A program made the translations under genes and the position numbers. Shown here piece after piece: positions 48,281 through 55,318 of a stretch of 64,000 nt of DNA. The first letter of the stretch is position 1. Each line of letters opens with the position of its first letter. Where the stretch lies: assembly GCA_012034805.1 (NCBI GenBank), contig JAAUOP010000006.1, positions 1 to 64,000 on the forward strand, given 5' to 3'. The notes below the pieces were generated by a model, which saw nothing but the letters and a program-made list of their open reading frames with translations, made no database searches and had not been told where the DNA came from. The stretch is from Synechococcales cyanobacterium CRU_2_2. GTDB lineage: Bacteria; Cyanobacteriota; Cyanobacteriia; PCC-9006; JAAUQQ01.

Positions 48281-50071
48281 CTAAATCCAATCCCCATCAT
48301 CGTCGTCATAGCGATCGTCATAGGGACGCTCGACCCGATTGTCATCACTGCGGCTGGGTGGCAAACTGCGGCGCGGCGCAGGGGGGCTGAGGGCGTCGTC
48401 TTCCGGATAACGCCGTTGGCGATCGCCCCGAGAGGCCTGGTCAAACCAGCTTTCGCCGCGTGGATTATTGTCCCGACGCGGGTCACGGCTCGGTTCGTAG
48501 CTGTCCGATTCGTAACCGGGCTGTCCATAACTGGGCTGCGCGTAACTGCCCTGGTTGTAGTTGCCTTGGCCGTAACTGCCTTGGCCGTAACTGTTTTGGC
48601 CGTAACCGCCCTGGCCATAATCCCCTCGTCCATCGTTTCCTCGGCCATAACCTGGCTGGCCATAGCCGCCTCGGCCATAGTCATCATCGTAGCGATCGTC
48701 GCCGATGAGCTTGTCGGTCATGCGATCGAGACTGTCGGTCACCCGGTCTAAAATATTTTTCTCCTTGGGGCGATCGTCAAACGCTGGCTGGATCTGGGTC
48801 ATGGGATCCGGCGAAAAGGCGATTAAGAGGGGAAATTGCAGCAGCGACACATCCACCAAGCCCTCGGCTTCATCCAAGATCACCAGAGGCAGGTCTCCGG
48901 CCTTGAGCATCCGCTCAGCCCTCTGCACCAAGGGCTCCGGCGCTTCGCAGAGCATAATGCCTTCGTTCGGGCCAAAATCCGAGCGGGAAATACCGAGGCA
49001 TTCTTGGAGGCCCCGCCGCCAGTCGCCGAGGCGCTCGGGGCTATTGGCCAGCACGAGGGCGCAGACGCGATCGCCATACAGCTCGTTCAACACTGAAATG
49101 GCCGCCGATGCCAGCAAAATGTTCTGTAACCGGCTACCCATGCTGCGCACGGCCCCACGACCACCCCGCTGCAGGAACCACTGGGTCACTCGCTCAACAT
49201 GAATAGGCTCAAAGGTTCGGCGCAGTTGCCACGGCGGGCCGTAGTAGTCCGGGGCGGTGCGATAGCGATCGAGAATGTTCCGAATTTCCCGCTCCTGGGT
49301 CTCGACGTCCTGCTGGGCGAACTTGGGCAAGGGCAGGGGCTGCTTTTCGGCGGGTTTGCGGTCTAGCTCTGAGGCTTGGGCCCGAATGCCGCTGCCATCG
49401 GTTCCGAGGTCCATCTGCTCGGTGATGTTGACCAAATCCTGGAGACTGCCGACGAGGTAGTCCTTAAAGCCTTGAACCCGCAGGGCGAGATCTTGGGATA
49501 CACCGGCAAAGTTGTCGCGCATTTCGCGACGAATGTTGTCGCGGCGGCGTTCGAGCTGCTCGATGTTGGTGCGCAGGGCATTTTGGCGATCGCACAACTC
49601 CCGCAGGCCATCCTCAAAGACGACTTCCACAGCCTTGCGTTTGGCCGCTTGCTGCTGGGTGAGGGCGTCGATGTCTTGCTGGAGCGATCGCTTTTGGGCC
49701 TGGAGCTGAGCCACAGAACTGTCGTCTAAATCCAGGGATGGTTCGGAGGGTGCTGATTCGGAGGGCGCTGGCGATGGCAGGGCTGCGCTGGCTTCAAACT
49801 CTGGATCGCCGGGTTCATCAGTGACAACTTCGGGCTGGATGGCTGCAATCGCCTCATCCCCAGCCACCCGATCTTGCGCCCCAGTTTGGCTGTTACTGTT
49901 GATCTCACCTGAGTTCATCTCACCTGAATTCATCTCACCTGAATTCATCTCGCCCAAATTCATCTCGCCCGGATTTATCCCGTCTGGCTTCGTGCCACCG
50001 TTCAGCCCGCCTAGGTTCAGCGGAATCGCATCAGCCGGAATTTCCAAGGGTCGCAGATCGTCAGGGTTCAT
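48281..50071 (-). CDS. DUF3086-type protein with low-complexity termini
   Basis: The central part (about residues 110-420) includes a coiled coil (QLQAQKRSLQQDIDALTQQQ) and a conserved region with VQGFKDYLVGSLQDLVNITE, YYGPPWQLRRTFEPIHVERV and LPLVILDEAEGLVDVSLLQF, matching the cyanobacterial DUF3086 family as I remember it. The N-terminus has a GEMNS repeat array from 15-bp tandem repeats. The C-terminal 150 residues are Gly/Tyr/Gln/Arg-rich (GYGQNSYGQGSYGQGNYNQG), an intrinsically disordered, prion-like composition. At 596 residues it is longer than I would expect. It lies between DUF3119 and plsY; its function is unknown. Confidence 0.65.
   Translation of the reverse strand: MNPDDLRPLEIPADAIPLNLGGLNGGTKPDGINPGEMNLGEMNSGEMNSGEMNSGEINSNSQTGAQDRVAGDEAIAAIQPEVVTDEPGDPEFEASAALPSPAPSESAPSEPSLDLDDSSVAQLQAQKRSLQQDIDALTQQQAAKRKAVEVVFEDGLRELCDRQNALRTNIEQLERRRDNIRREMRDNFAGVSQDLALRVQGFKDYLVGSLQDLVNITEQMDLGTDGSGIRAQASELDRKPAEKQPLPLPKFAQQDVETQEREIRNILDRYRTAPDYYGPPWQLRRTFEPIHVERVTQWFLQRGGRGAVRSMGSRLQNILLASAAISVLNELYGDRVCALVLANSPERLGDWRRGLQECLGISRSDFGPNEGIMLCEAPEPLVQRAERMLKAGDLPLVILDEAEGLVDVSLLQFPLLIAFSPDPMTQIQPAFDDRPKEKNILDRVTDSLDRMTDKLIGDDRYDDDYGRGGYGQPGYGRGNDGRGDYGQGGYGQNSYGQGSYGQGNYNQGSYAQPSYGQPGYESDSYEPSRDPRRDNNPRGESWFDQASRGDRQRRYPEDDALSPPAPRRSLPPSRSDDNRVERPYDDRYDDDDGDWI
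49899..49973. repeat. 15-bp tandem repeat inside the DUF3086 gene
   Basis: Five units of TTCATCTCACCTGAA and close variants encode Met-Asn-Ser-Gly-Glu repeats near the N-terminus. The second and third copies are identical. Confidence 0.92.
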
Positions 50072-50152
50072 TATCGAAGAATCGTAGAAGTTGAATGGGG
50101 TTCTAAGGGGCAGAACGTTTGGGGGCCGGAACGCTTGGGGAAATCTTAGCTC

Positions 50153-50641
50153 TTAATCGAGCCGGGGACAGCGAGCCTCCAGACACTCTTGCAGCTGGCG
50201 CGGGTTGAACAGGACGGGCAGAAAGTGAATGCTGTTGATTTCTTTGAAGTAAAACAGAATCGGGACAGCAGGCCAATAGATGCGCCAATTTTCCCATTCG
50301 CTATAGGGAAAGCTGCGAAAGGGCGGATTGTTGCCGCGTTGGACGTCTAGGGCCGTTGCGGTGAACCGCAGCCGCAGGCTCGAGGCCTGGTACGCGAGAA
50401 ACAAGCCAAACAGAGCCACGGGCAATGCGCCCCAGGGGCTGAGGAAGACGAGGGAGAGGGCGATCGCTAACACTCCCACGGGCACCCGATAACTTGGCGA
50501 CAACTCAACGGTTTCCGTCGGCGACAAAGCCTGCTGAGTCGAGGGTTGAGCCGATGCTCCTGCCGGTGATTTGGCCGGTGATTTTGTCGGTGATTCCGTC
50601 GATGGCTCGGTCGATTGACCCGCCGGTTTTGCAGTCGCCAT
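50153..50641 (-). CDS. DUF3119 family membrane protein
   Basis: The conserved region runs ELSPSYRVPVGVLAIALSLV, LSPWGALPVALFGLFLAYQA (two membrane helices), then RGNNPPFRSFPYSEWENWRI, VPILFYFKEINSIHFLPVLF and LFNPRQLQECL, matching the cyanobacterial and plastid DUF3119 family. A Pro/Ser/Thr-rich N-terminal stretch (SPTKSPAKSPAG-like) is encoded by imperfect 15-bp repeats. The ATG at 50641 (MATAKPAG) is preferred; an upstream start adds 16 unlikely residues. Function is unknown; the neighbours point to envelope lipids. Confidence 0.75.
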   Translation of the reverse strand: MATAKPAGQSTEPSTESPTKSPAKSPAGASAQPSTQQALSPTETVELSPSYRVPVGVLAIALSLVFLSPWGALPVALFGLFLAYQASSLRLRFTATALDVQRGNNPPFRSFPYSEWENWRIYWPAVPILFYFKEINSIHFLPVLFNPRQLQECLEARCPRLD

Positions 50642-50797
50642 AGCAGATATCTCGCAAATAGTTCTCAGATGCATAGGTCTCAGACGCAATGACTCAAACG
50701 GACGCTTCCCAATCCGTTTTCATGTTTAGAGCCACTCCCCATTCTATGAGCTTCAAGCGAGAGACAGCCTGTGGGGTTTCCCGTCCCCTGGGCTAAC

Positions 50798-50847
50798 CTC
50801 AAACCTAAAGCTCAAACCTAAAGCTCAAACCTAAAGCTCAAACCTAG
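50798..50847. repeat. 13-bp tandem repeat at the 3' end of mlaE
   Basis: Three exact copies of CTCAAACCTAAAG and a fourth partial copy run into the mlaE stop codon (50844-50846), so the array starts from the end of the gene. Confidence 0.9.
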
Positions 50848-51620
50848 AACTGCACCGTTGCGCCCTGGCCATGGAATAACAGCCCGGATAACACAAAATT
50901 CACCACAAAAATGGCCAACAGCGTTGTCACCACCGCCGCCGTGGTCGATTCGCCGACGCCCTTGGCCCCGCCCGTCGTGGTCAGTCCCCAGCTGGAGCCG
51001 ACGATCGCCACCAACCCCCCAAACACAAACGCCTTGATCATCGCCGTGGCCAAGTCCCACACACTGAGGAAACCGCGCACCGAGTCCAAAAAGGCATTGA
51101 GCGTCATGCCAAAGCTGCTCATGGCGACCAGTAAACCGCCGCCCATGCCCACCAGCGCAAAGACCAGGGTCAAAATCGGTGTCATCAAGCAGCAGGCCAG
51201 AACTCTGGGCGACACCAGATAATCCACGGGATCCGTACGCAAGACGTAAAGGGCATCGATTTGCTCGGTAACCTTCATCGTGCCAATTTCTGCGGCAAAG
51301 GCCGACCCCATCCGGCCCGCCAGCAGCACCGCCGTCAGCACCGGAGCCAGCTCTCGCACCAGCGCCAGCGCCAACACGCCACCGACGACGCCCACCGCCC
51401 CAAAACGCAAAAACTCCCGCGCGACCTGAATGGTAAATACCGCGCCGACAAACACCGACGCTACGGAAACAATCAGCAACGAGGCAGGCCCTGCGGCGGC
51501 CATTTGCTCCATGGTGTTGCGATAGTGAATGCGTCCGCGCACCACATGAAAAATTACTTGACCGCCCAGCAAGATAGCGGCCCACAGACGCAGTCCCCAG
51601 CGTCTTAGTCCCTTGTTCAA
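50844..51620 (-). CDS. mlaE: MlaE-family lipid ABC transporter permease
   Basis: This is the permease of an Mla/TGD-type phospholipid transporter in the plasma membrane. RNTMEQMAAAGPASLLIVSV, VGAVFTIQVAREFLRFGA, LALVRELAPVLTAVLLAGRM and SAFAAEIGTMKVTEQIDAL are diagnostic. Five or so membrane helices fit. The TTG at 51620 gives 258 residues, the family length, and begins 16 bp after the stop of the preceding hydrolase gene; a longer in-frame ORF would overlap that gene by 100 bp. The ATPase and MCE-domain partners are elsewhere. Confidence 0.93.
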   Translation of the reverse strand: MNKGLRRWGLRLWAAILLGGQVIFHVVRGRIHYRNTMEQMAAAGPASLLIVSVASVFVGAVFTIQVAREFLRFGAVGVVGGVLALALVRELAPVLTAVLLAGRMGSAFAAEIGTMKVTEQIDALYVLRTDPVDYLVSPRVLACCLMTPILTLVFALVGMGGGLLVAMSSFGMTLNAFLDSVRGFLSVWDLATAMIKAFVFGGLVAIVGSSWGLTTTGGAKGVGESTTAAVVTTLLAIFVVNFVLSGLLFHGQGATVQF

Positions 51621-51636
51621 GAGGTTGCTCCGTTTG

Positions 51637-52386
51637 CTAAAGCTGCTCGAAGAGCGCTTTGACCTGTTCCCAGGCATCCGCTGCGGCGTCCGCTCGGTAG
51701 GAGTCGCGGCGATCGCAAAAGAATCCGTGCCCTGCACCCTGGTAGCGAAACACCCGGTGGTTCGAATCGTTCAATTGCAGCGCTTGCTCTACGGCATCCA
51801 CCTGCTCATTGGGAATCAGCGGATCCTCAGTCCCGAAGCAAGCATACAGCGTCCCTTGAATCTCTGGGGTACGCGCGATCGTCGGTTCGCCACCGCCCGG
51901 TGTCATCGTCGCGATACCGGCTCCATAAAACGAAGCGGTGACATGGAGGGCGGGCAAGGTCGCCGCGAGATAGGCGACATGGCCGCCAAAGCAAAAGCCG
52001 ATGCTGCCCAGGGCGGGTTTGCCGTTGGGCCGGTGTTTGAGCTGCTGGCCCCAGGTATTTTGGAGATAGGCGATCGCCGCTGCCAGGTCACTCAGCAGTT
52101 CTGCGGCTGTGGTCATGTCCTTATATTTTCGCCCTTCGGCTAGAGCCGCGTCGTCATAGCCGACGTCAAAGCCGGGGGCCGTACGTTGGTAGAGGGCGGG
52201 GGCGATCGCAAGATACCCCTCCGCTGCAATCCGCTCTGTCACGTCCCGAATGTGGGCATTTACCCCAAAGACTTCTTGGATAACGAGGATGCCGGGAAAA
52301 GGCCCATCGCCCTCGGGCTGGGCGAAGTAAGCCTCGATGCGCAAATCACCGTTGGGGATTTGGACGGTCGTAGTACGGACGGCCAT
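51637..52386 (-). CDS. Dienelactone hydrolase family protein
   Basis: This is an alpha/beta hydrolase of the DLH type, with a Cys nucleophile in GSIGFCFGGHVAYLAA, the acid in YACFGTEDPLIPNEQV and the His in GAGHGFFCDRRDSY. The N-terminal PFPGILVIQEVFGVNAHIRD is typical. The substrate is unknown. The ATG at 52386 (MAVRTTTVQIPNGDL) is preferred to an upstream extension. It is the first gene of the minus-strand group with mlaE. Confidence 0.92.
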   Translation of the reverse strand: MAVRTTTVQIPNGDLRIEAYFAQPEGDGPFPGILVIQEVFGVNAHIRDVTERIAAEGYLAIAPALYQRTAPGFDVGYDDAALAEGRKYKDMTTAAELLSDLAAAIAYLQNTWGQQLKHRPNGKPALGSIGFCFGGHVAYLAATLPALHVTASFYGAGIATMTPGGGEPTIARTPEIQGTLYACFGTEDPLIPNEQVDAVEQALQLNDSNHRVFRYQGAGHGFFCDRRDSYRADAAADAWEQVKALFEQL

Positions 52387-52804
52387 GGAAAGAAAGCCAA
52401 TTAGGGGATTTCGACCCACACAGAATATCCCGACTCTACCCAGGCCGTAACCTCCAGGAGATAGTCGCCGCTCAAGAATTTCTCAGATACTGAATTTAGA
52501 CTTCTTGCGCAAATCAAGACCCTCACCCTAAATCTCTCTCTCGGCGGGGGAGAGTGACTTTGAAGTTGCTCCCATTCTGCCCTTTTGGGAGCAAGTGGTT
52601 GGGGCATGAGGGGGCTGTTTCTCCTCATGCAAGAGATCCATCAAGAGATCTCTTGAGTTCCAGTATTGATTGAATTCCAGAAGTTTTTCCAAAAGTTTTC
52701 CCAAAAGTTTTCAAGGATTTGTCAATAACCGTTGCCAAGCAAGGACAGGGGAGTCACCCTAAGGACGACCCTACCCCAGGCTCTCTAGAATCTTTCTCCC
52801 TCCC
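52387..52804. other. Intergenic region between divergent genes with a repeat element
   Basis: This gap must contain promoters for the hydrolase/mlaE group (minus) and the GntR gene (plus). A MITE-like repeat fills 52520-52614. At 52684-52725 there is a weak 12-bp tandem repeat of the type AAAAGTTTTCCC. Confidence 0.5.
52520..52614. repeat. MITE-like dispersed repeat with CCCTCA...TGAGGG ends
   Basis: The ends CCCTCACCC and GGGGCATGAGGG are imperfect inverted repeats. Inside is a perfect hairpin, TTGCTCCCA (52566-52574) and TGGGAGCAA (52586-52594). This layout resembles a small inverted-repeat element common in cyanobacterial genomes. Only one copy is in the window. Confidence 0.5.
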
Positions 52805-53788
52805 ATGGTCAAATTTCTCATTCAGCCAGACAGCGAAATTCCCGCGTCTAACCAGCTTTATAACCAGATCATGTTTGCGATCGCCTCCCGCAAATATCCG
52901 CCAGGACACAAGCTGCCCAGCACCCGGCAACTGGCGATGCAAACGGGGCTACACCGCAACACCATCAGCAAGGTCTATCGCCAGCTCGAAGACAATGGCC
53001 TGGTGGCGGCTCAGGCGGGGTCGGGCATCTATGTGCGCGAACAGGGCGAAGACCAAAGTGTCAGCCAGCGCACACCCTTGGTGGATCAATATCCCAAGGC
53101 CTATCAAGACATTCGACAATTGTTGGATGACCTGCTCAAACAGGGCTGCTCCCTGAGCGAAGCGCGGGATTTGTTTTTAGCGGAAATCGACTGGCGCTTG
53201 CGGTGTAGTGCGCGGGTGCTGGTCACGGTGCCCAACGAAGACCTGGGGGCCGGTCAGCTGATGGTGCAAGAGCTAGAGCGATCGTTCAATATTCCGATTC
53301 AGCTGGTGCCCCTCGAAGAGCTGGAGAAAATTCTCGAAAAAACCCGCTCGGGGACAGTGGTGACCAGCCGGTACTTTATGGGGACAGCCGAGGCGATCGC
53401 CTCTCCCAAAGCCGTGCGCGTTATCCCAGTGGATGTATACGACTACACCAGCGAAATTCAACTGCTGAGCCAGCTCAAACCGGGCACCTGCGTGGGCATT
53501 GTCAGCCTCAGTTCGGGGTTGCTGCGGGGAGCCGATGTGATGATTCGCAGTTTGATGGGGGAGCGGCTGCTGTTGATGAGTACCCAGCCCAGCGATAGCT
53601 ATAAGTTACGAGCGATCGCCCGCAGTGCGGCGTTGATTTTGTGCGATCGGGCCAGCGATGAAACCGTCAAAAAGGCCGTTTTTGCAGTCCAAGAAGACTT
53701 GATCCGCCACCCCAGGGTGGTGTGCTGCGAAAATTTTATCAGCACCGACTCCATCAATCTCCTGCGCCGCGAGCTAGGCTTAGACTAG
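52805..53788 (+). CDS. GntR-family transcriptional regulator
   Basis: The N-terminal winged helix is of the YtrA/GntR type: SNQLYNQIMFAIASRKYPPG, HKLPSTRQLAMQTGLHRNTI and SKVYRQLEDNGLVAAQAGSG. The C-terminal domain (about residues 100-327) is not a UTRA or aminotransferase domain that I recognise, but has alternating alpha/beta segments (VTSRYFMGTAEAIA, TCVGIVSLSSGLLRGADVMI) suggesting a small-molecule-binding periplasmic-binding-like fold. The ligand and targets are unknown. The dispersed hairpin repeat starts exactly at its stop codon. Confidence 0.88.
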   Translation: MVKFLIQPDSEIPASNQLYNQIMFAIASRKYPPGHKLPSTRQLAMQTGLHRNTISKVYRQLEDNGLVAAQAGSGIYVREQGEDQSVSQRTPLVDQYPKAYQDIRQLLDDLLKQGCSLSEARDLFLAEIDWRLRCSARVLVTVPNEDLGAGQLMVQELERSFNIPIQLVPLEELEKILEKTRSGTVVTSRYFMGTAEAIASPKAVRVIPVDVYDYTSEIQLLSQLKPGTCVGIVSLSSGLLRGADVMIRSLMGERLLLMSTQPSDSYKLRAIARSAALILCDRASDETVKKAVFAVQEDLIRHPRVVCCENFISTDSINLLRRELGLD

Positions 53789-53834
53789 GGACGAACCAAC
53801 CTTCCTCCGGTTGTGGAGACACCGTTCGTCCCTA
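53786..53834. repeat. Dispersed hairpin repeat, GGGACGAAC family (copy 2)
   Basis: Perfect 11-bp arms TAGGGACGAAC (53786-53796) and GTTCGTCCCTA (53824-53834) enclose a second small hairpin (CAACC...GGTTG). The left arm begins on the GntR stop codon. It could also act as a terminator or mRNA stabiliser between the GntR and MBL genes. Confidence 0.75.
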
Positions 53835-53857
53835 AGATTTTTATGAAGGGATGCCCA

Positions 53858-54610
53858 ATGCAGTTGACGTATTTTGGTGCCAATAGTTGGCTTCTAGAGT
53901 TTGAGCAGCTTCATATTTTGATTGACCCTTGGCTTGTCGGTCGCCTTTGCTTTGGCGGCCAGCGCTGGTTCTTCGAGGGCACTCACACCCTGCCGACGAC
54001 GATTCCCGATCGGATCGACTTGGTCTTGCTCGCCCAGGGCTTGCCTGACCACGCCCACCCGCCGACCCTGAAAAAGCTCGATCGCCAGTTGCCCGTGGTG
54101 GCCTCCCCCAGTGCAGCCAAGGTGGTTCAGGGCTTGGGCTACTCCACTGTCACTGTCCTTAGCCCCGGCCAAACCCATCGCGTCGCCGATGCGGTCGAAA
54201 TTCGCGCCACTGCCGGGGCACCAGTACCCCAAACCGAAAACGGGTATCTGATCACGGGGTTGCAAACCGGCAAAAAGCTTTACTACGAACCCCATGGGTT
54301 TAGCGATCGCACCCTCCCAACCTACGCCCCCATCGATGTTGTAATTGCTCCGGTGGTGGATTTGACCCTTCCCTTGGCAGGCGCGTTTGTCAAAGGCAAC
54401 CAAACCACCATCCAGCTACTCCAGGCTCTACAGGCGCGCTATGTGCTGCCAACAACGGCGGGAGAAGGGATTGAGTATGCGGGGATAATTGATCGGCTGC
54501 TGTCGGTGAAGGGTAGCCCGGAGCACTTTCGGCAACAGCTCCAGGCCGCGAATCTTCAAACCGAGTTGGTGGAAGCAAAACCCCAGCAGGCGATCGCATT
54601 AACCCTGTAA
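53858..54610 (+). CDS. MBL-fold (metallo-beta-lactamase-like) protein
   Basis: MQLTYFGANSWLLEFEQLHI then LIDPWLV is the opening of a UlaG/RomA-like MBL fold. The metal motif normally HxHxDH reads LLAQGLPDHAHPPTLKKLDR, so the first two His are not conserved while DHAH remains. Later blocks (YYEPHGFSDRTL, IDVVIAPVVDLTLPLAG) fit the fold. Function is unknown. The ATG at 53858 follows GAAGGG; the longer ORF from 53813 runs through the hairpin repeat and is unlikely. Confidence 0.82.
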   Translation: MQLTYFGANSWLLEFEQLHILIDPWLVGRLCFGGQRWFFEGTHTLPTTIPDRIDLVLLAQGLPDHAHPPTLKKLDRQLPVVASPSAAKVVQGLGYSTVTVLSPGQTHRVADAVEIRATAGAPVPQTENGYLITGLQTGKKLYYEPHGFSDRTLPTYAPIDVVIAPVVDLTLPLAGAFVKGNQTTIQLLQALQARYVLPTTAGEGIEYAGIIDRLLSVKGSPEHFRQQLQAANLQTELVEAKPQQAIALTL

Positions 54611-54825
54611 GCCACCGCCGAAACTCCTTGGCTGGCGTTGAAATTCCTAGGCTGGCATAACGAAGGGAGCTATAACACGAATGACTGAGTGTTTTCACGC
54701 ATAAAGAGGGTAAAAACTGGGCGATCGCCACTGCAATCCTCCGTGAAAACTCGGCCTTGATCACCGTGAGGGTCACTAGACTCGAGGGATTTTAGATTTT
54801 TCTCGAAATATCCGGATGTTCAGAA

Positions 54826-55060
54826 CCCTTGAAGCATAAGGGTCAATCACCCCCTAGGGGTGACGACTCCCTCCGTAACGACCCCTCTAGGGCATTACCC
54901 AGATGCCATTCCCGGAAGGAATTATGCATAGTAGATACAGGTTCACGCGAAGGTTTCCGAAAGGGTCTTCACGTTCCAGGTGTTCCCCACGTGCACAAGG
55001 GGGAAGGAGCTGTAAGGGAGGTGGGAGTCTCTTGCAGCTTCGTAGCCTGGTTCGCGAAAT
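54826..55060. ncRNA. Candidate structured RNA or structured element
   Basis: The segment is more GC-rich and more structured than the repeats around it. CCCCCTAGGGGTGACG near its start, GAAGGTTTCCGAAAGGGTCTTC, CACG-TTCCAGGTGTTCCCC-ACGTG and AGCTGTAA...TTGCAGCT each form a hairpin. Strand and class are not determined, and I could not match it to 6S RNA, SRP RNA, tmRNA, RNase P or a named riboswitch. Confidence 0.25.
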
Positions 55061-55064
55061 CAGG

Positions 55065-55186
55065 TTTTCTGTAGATTTTCGTATTCCAATAAATTTTATT
55101 TCGATAAGTTTTCATTCCAATTGATTTTCGTTTCGATAGATTTTCGTTTCGATAGATTTTCATTTCGATAGATTTTCATTTCGATC
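55065..55186. repeat. 16-bp tandem repeat, A+T-rich
   Basis: The unit TTTCGATAGATTTTCA/G occurs three times almost exactly at 55131-55178, with several diverged copies to the left. Confidence 0.9.
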
Positions 55187-55211
55187 AAATCACCCGCACA
55201 CCGTTCACCCC

Positions 55212-55234
55212 GTAGGGACGAACCGCGTTCGTCC
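55212..55234. repeat. Dispersed hairpin repeat, GGGACGAAC family (copy 3)
   Basis: GTAGGGACGAAC-CGC-GTTCGTCC forms a perfect hairpin with 8-bp arms. It is the shortest and most perfect of the three copies. Confidence 0.7.
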
Positions 55235-55264
55235 GGCTGTTCCGGCTGGTTTGGATTGCTTACC

Positions 55265-55318
55265 GGTTCTCGAGGATTTACAGGTTCTCGAGGATTTACA
55301 GGTTCTCGAGGATTTACA
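55265..55318. repeat. 18-bp tandem repeat overlapping the S9 peptidase stop
   Basis: Three exact copies of GGTTCTCGAGGATTTACA and a partial fourth lie head to tail. On the minus strand each unit contains GAG-AAC-CTG-TAA, the last three codons and stop of the peptidase gene, so the array is a multiplication of the gene's own 3' end. Confidence 0.95.

Larger units (their letters stand above)
54611..55313. other. Long intergenic region with structured segment and repeats
   Basis: From left: plain sequence to about 54825, a GC-rich segment rich in short hairpins (54826-55060), a 16-bp tandem repeat (55065-55186), a dispersed hairpin repeat (55212-55234) and an 18-bp tandem repeat that runs into the S9 peptidase stop (55265-55318). 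No convincing protein gene. Confidence 0.6.

Noticed and set aside
50818-51585. Long minus-strand ORF of 255 codons in the mlaE region
   Set aside because: It is a Gly/Arg-rich reading of mlaE in another frame and has no family features, while the mlaE frame shows all motifs.
54829-55074. Plus-strand ORFs of 81 and 73 codons in the hairpin-rich segment
   Set aside because: Their composition is that of structured GC-rich DNA, they have no ribosome binding site or family features, and the second runs on into the 16-bp tandem repeat region.
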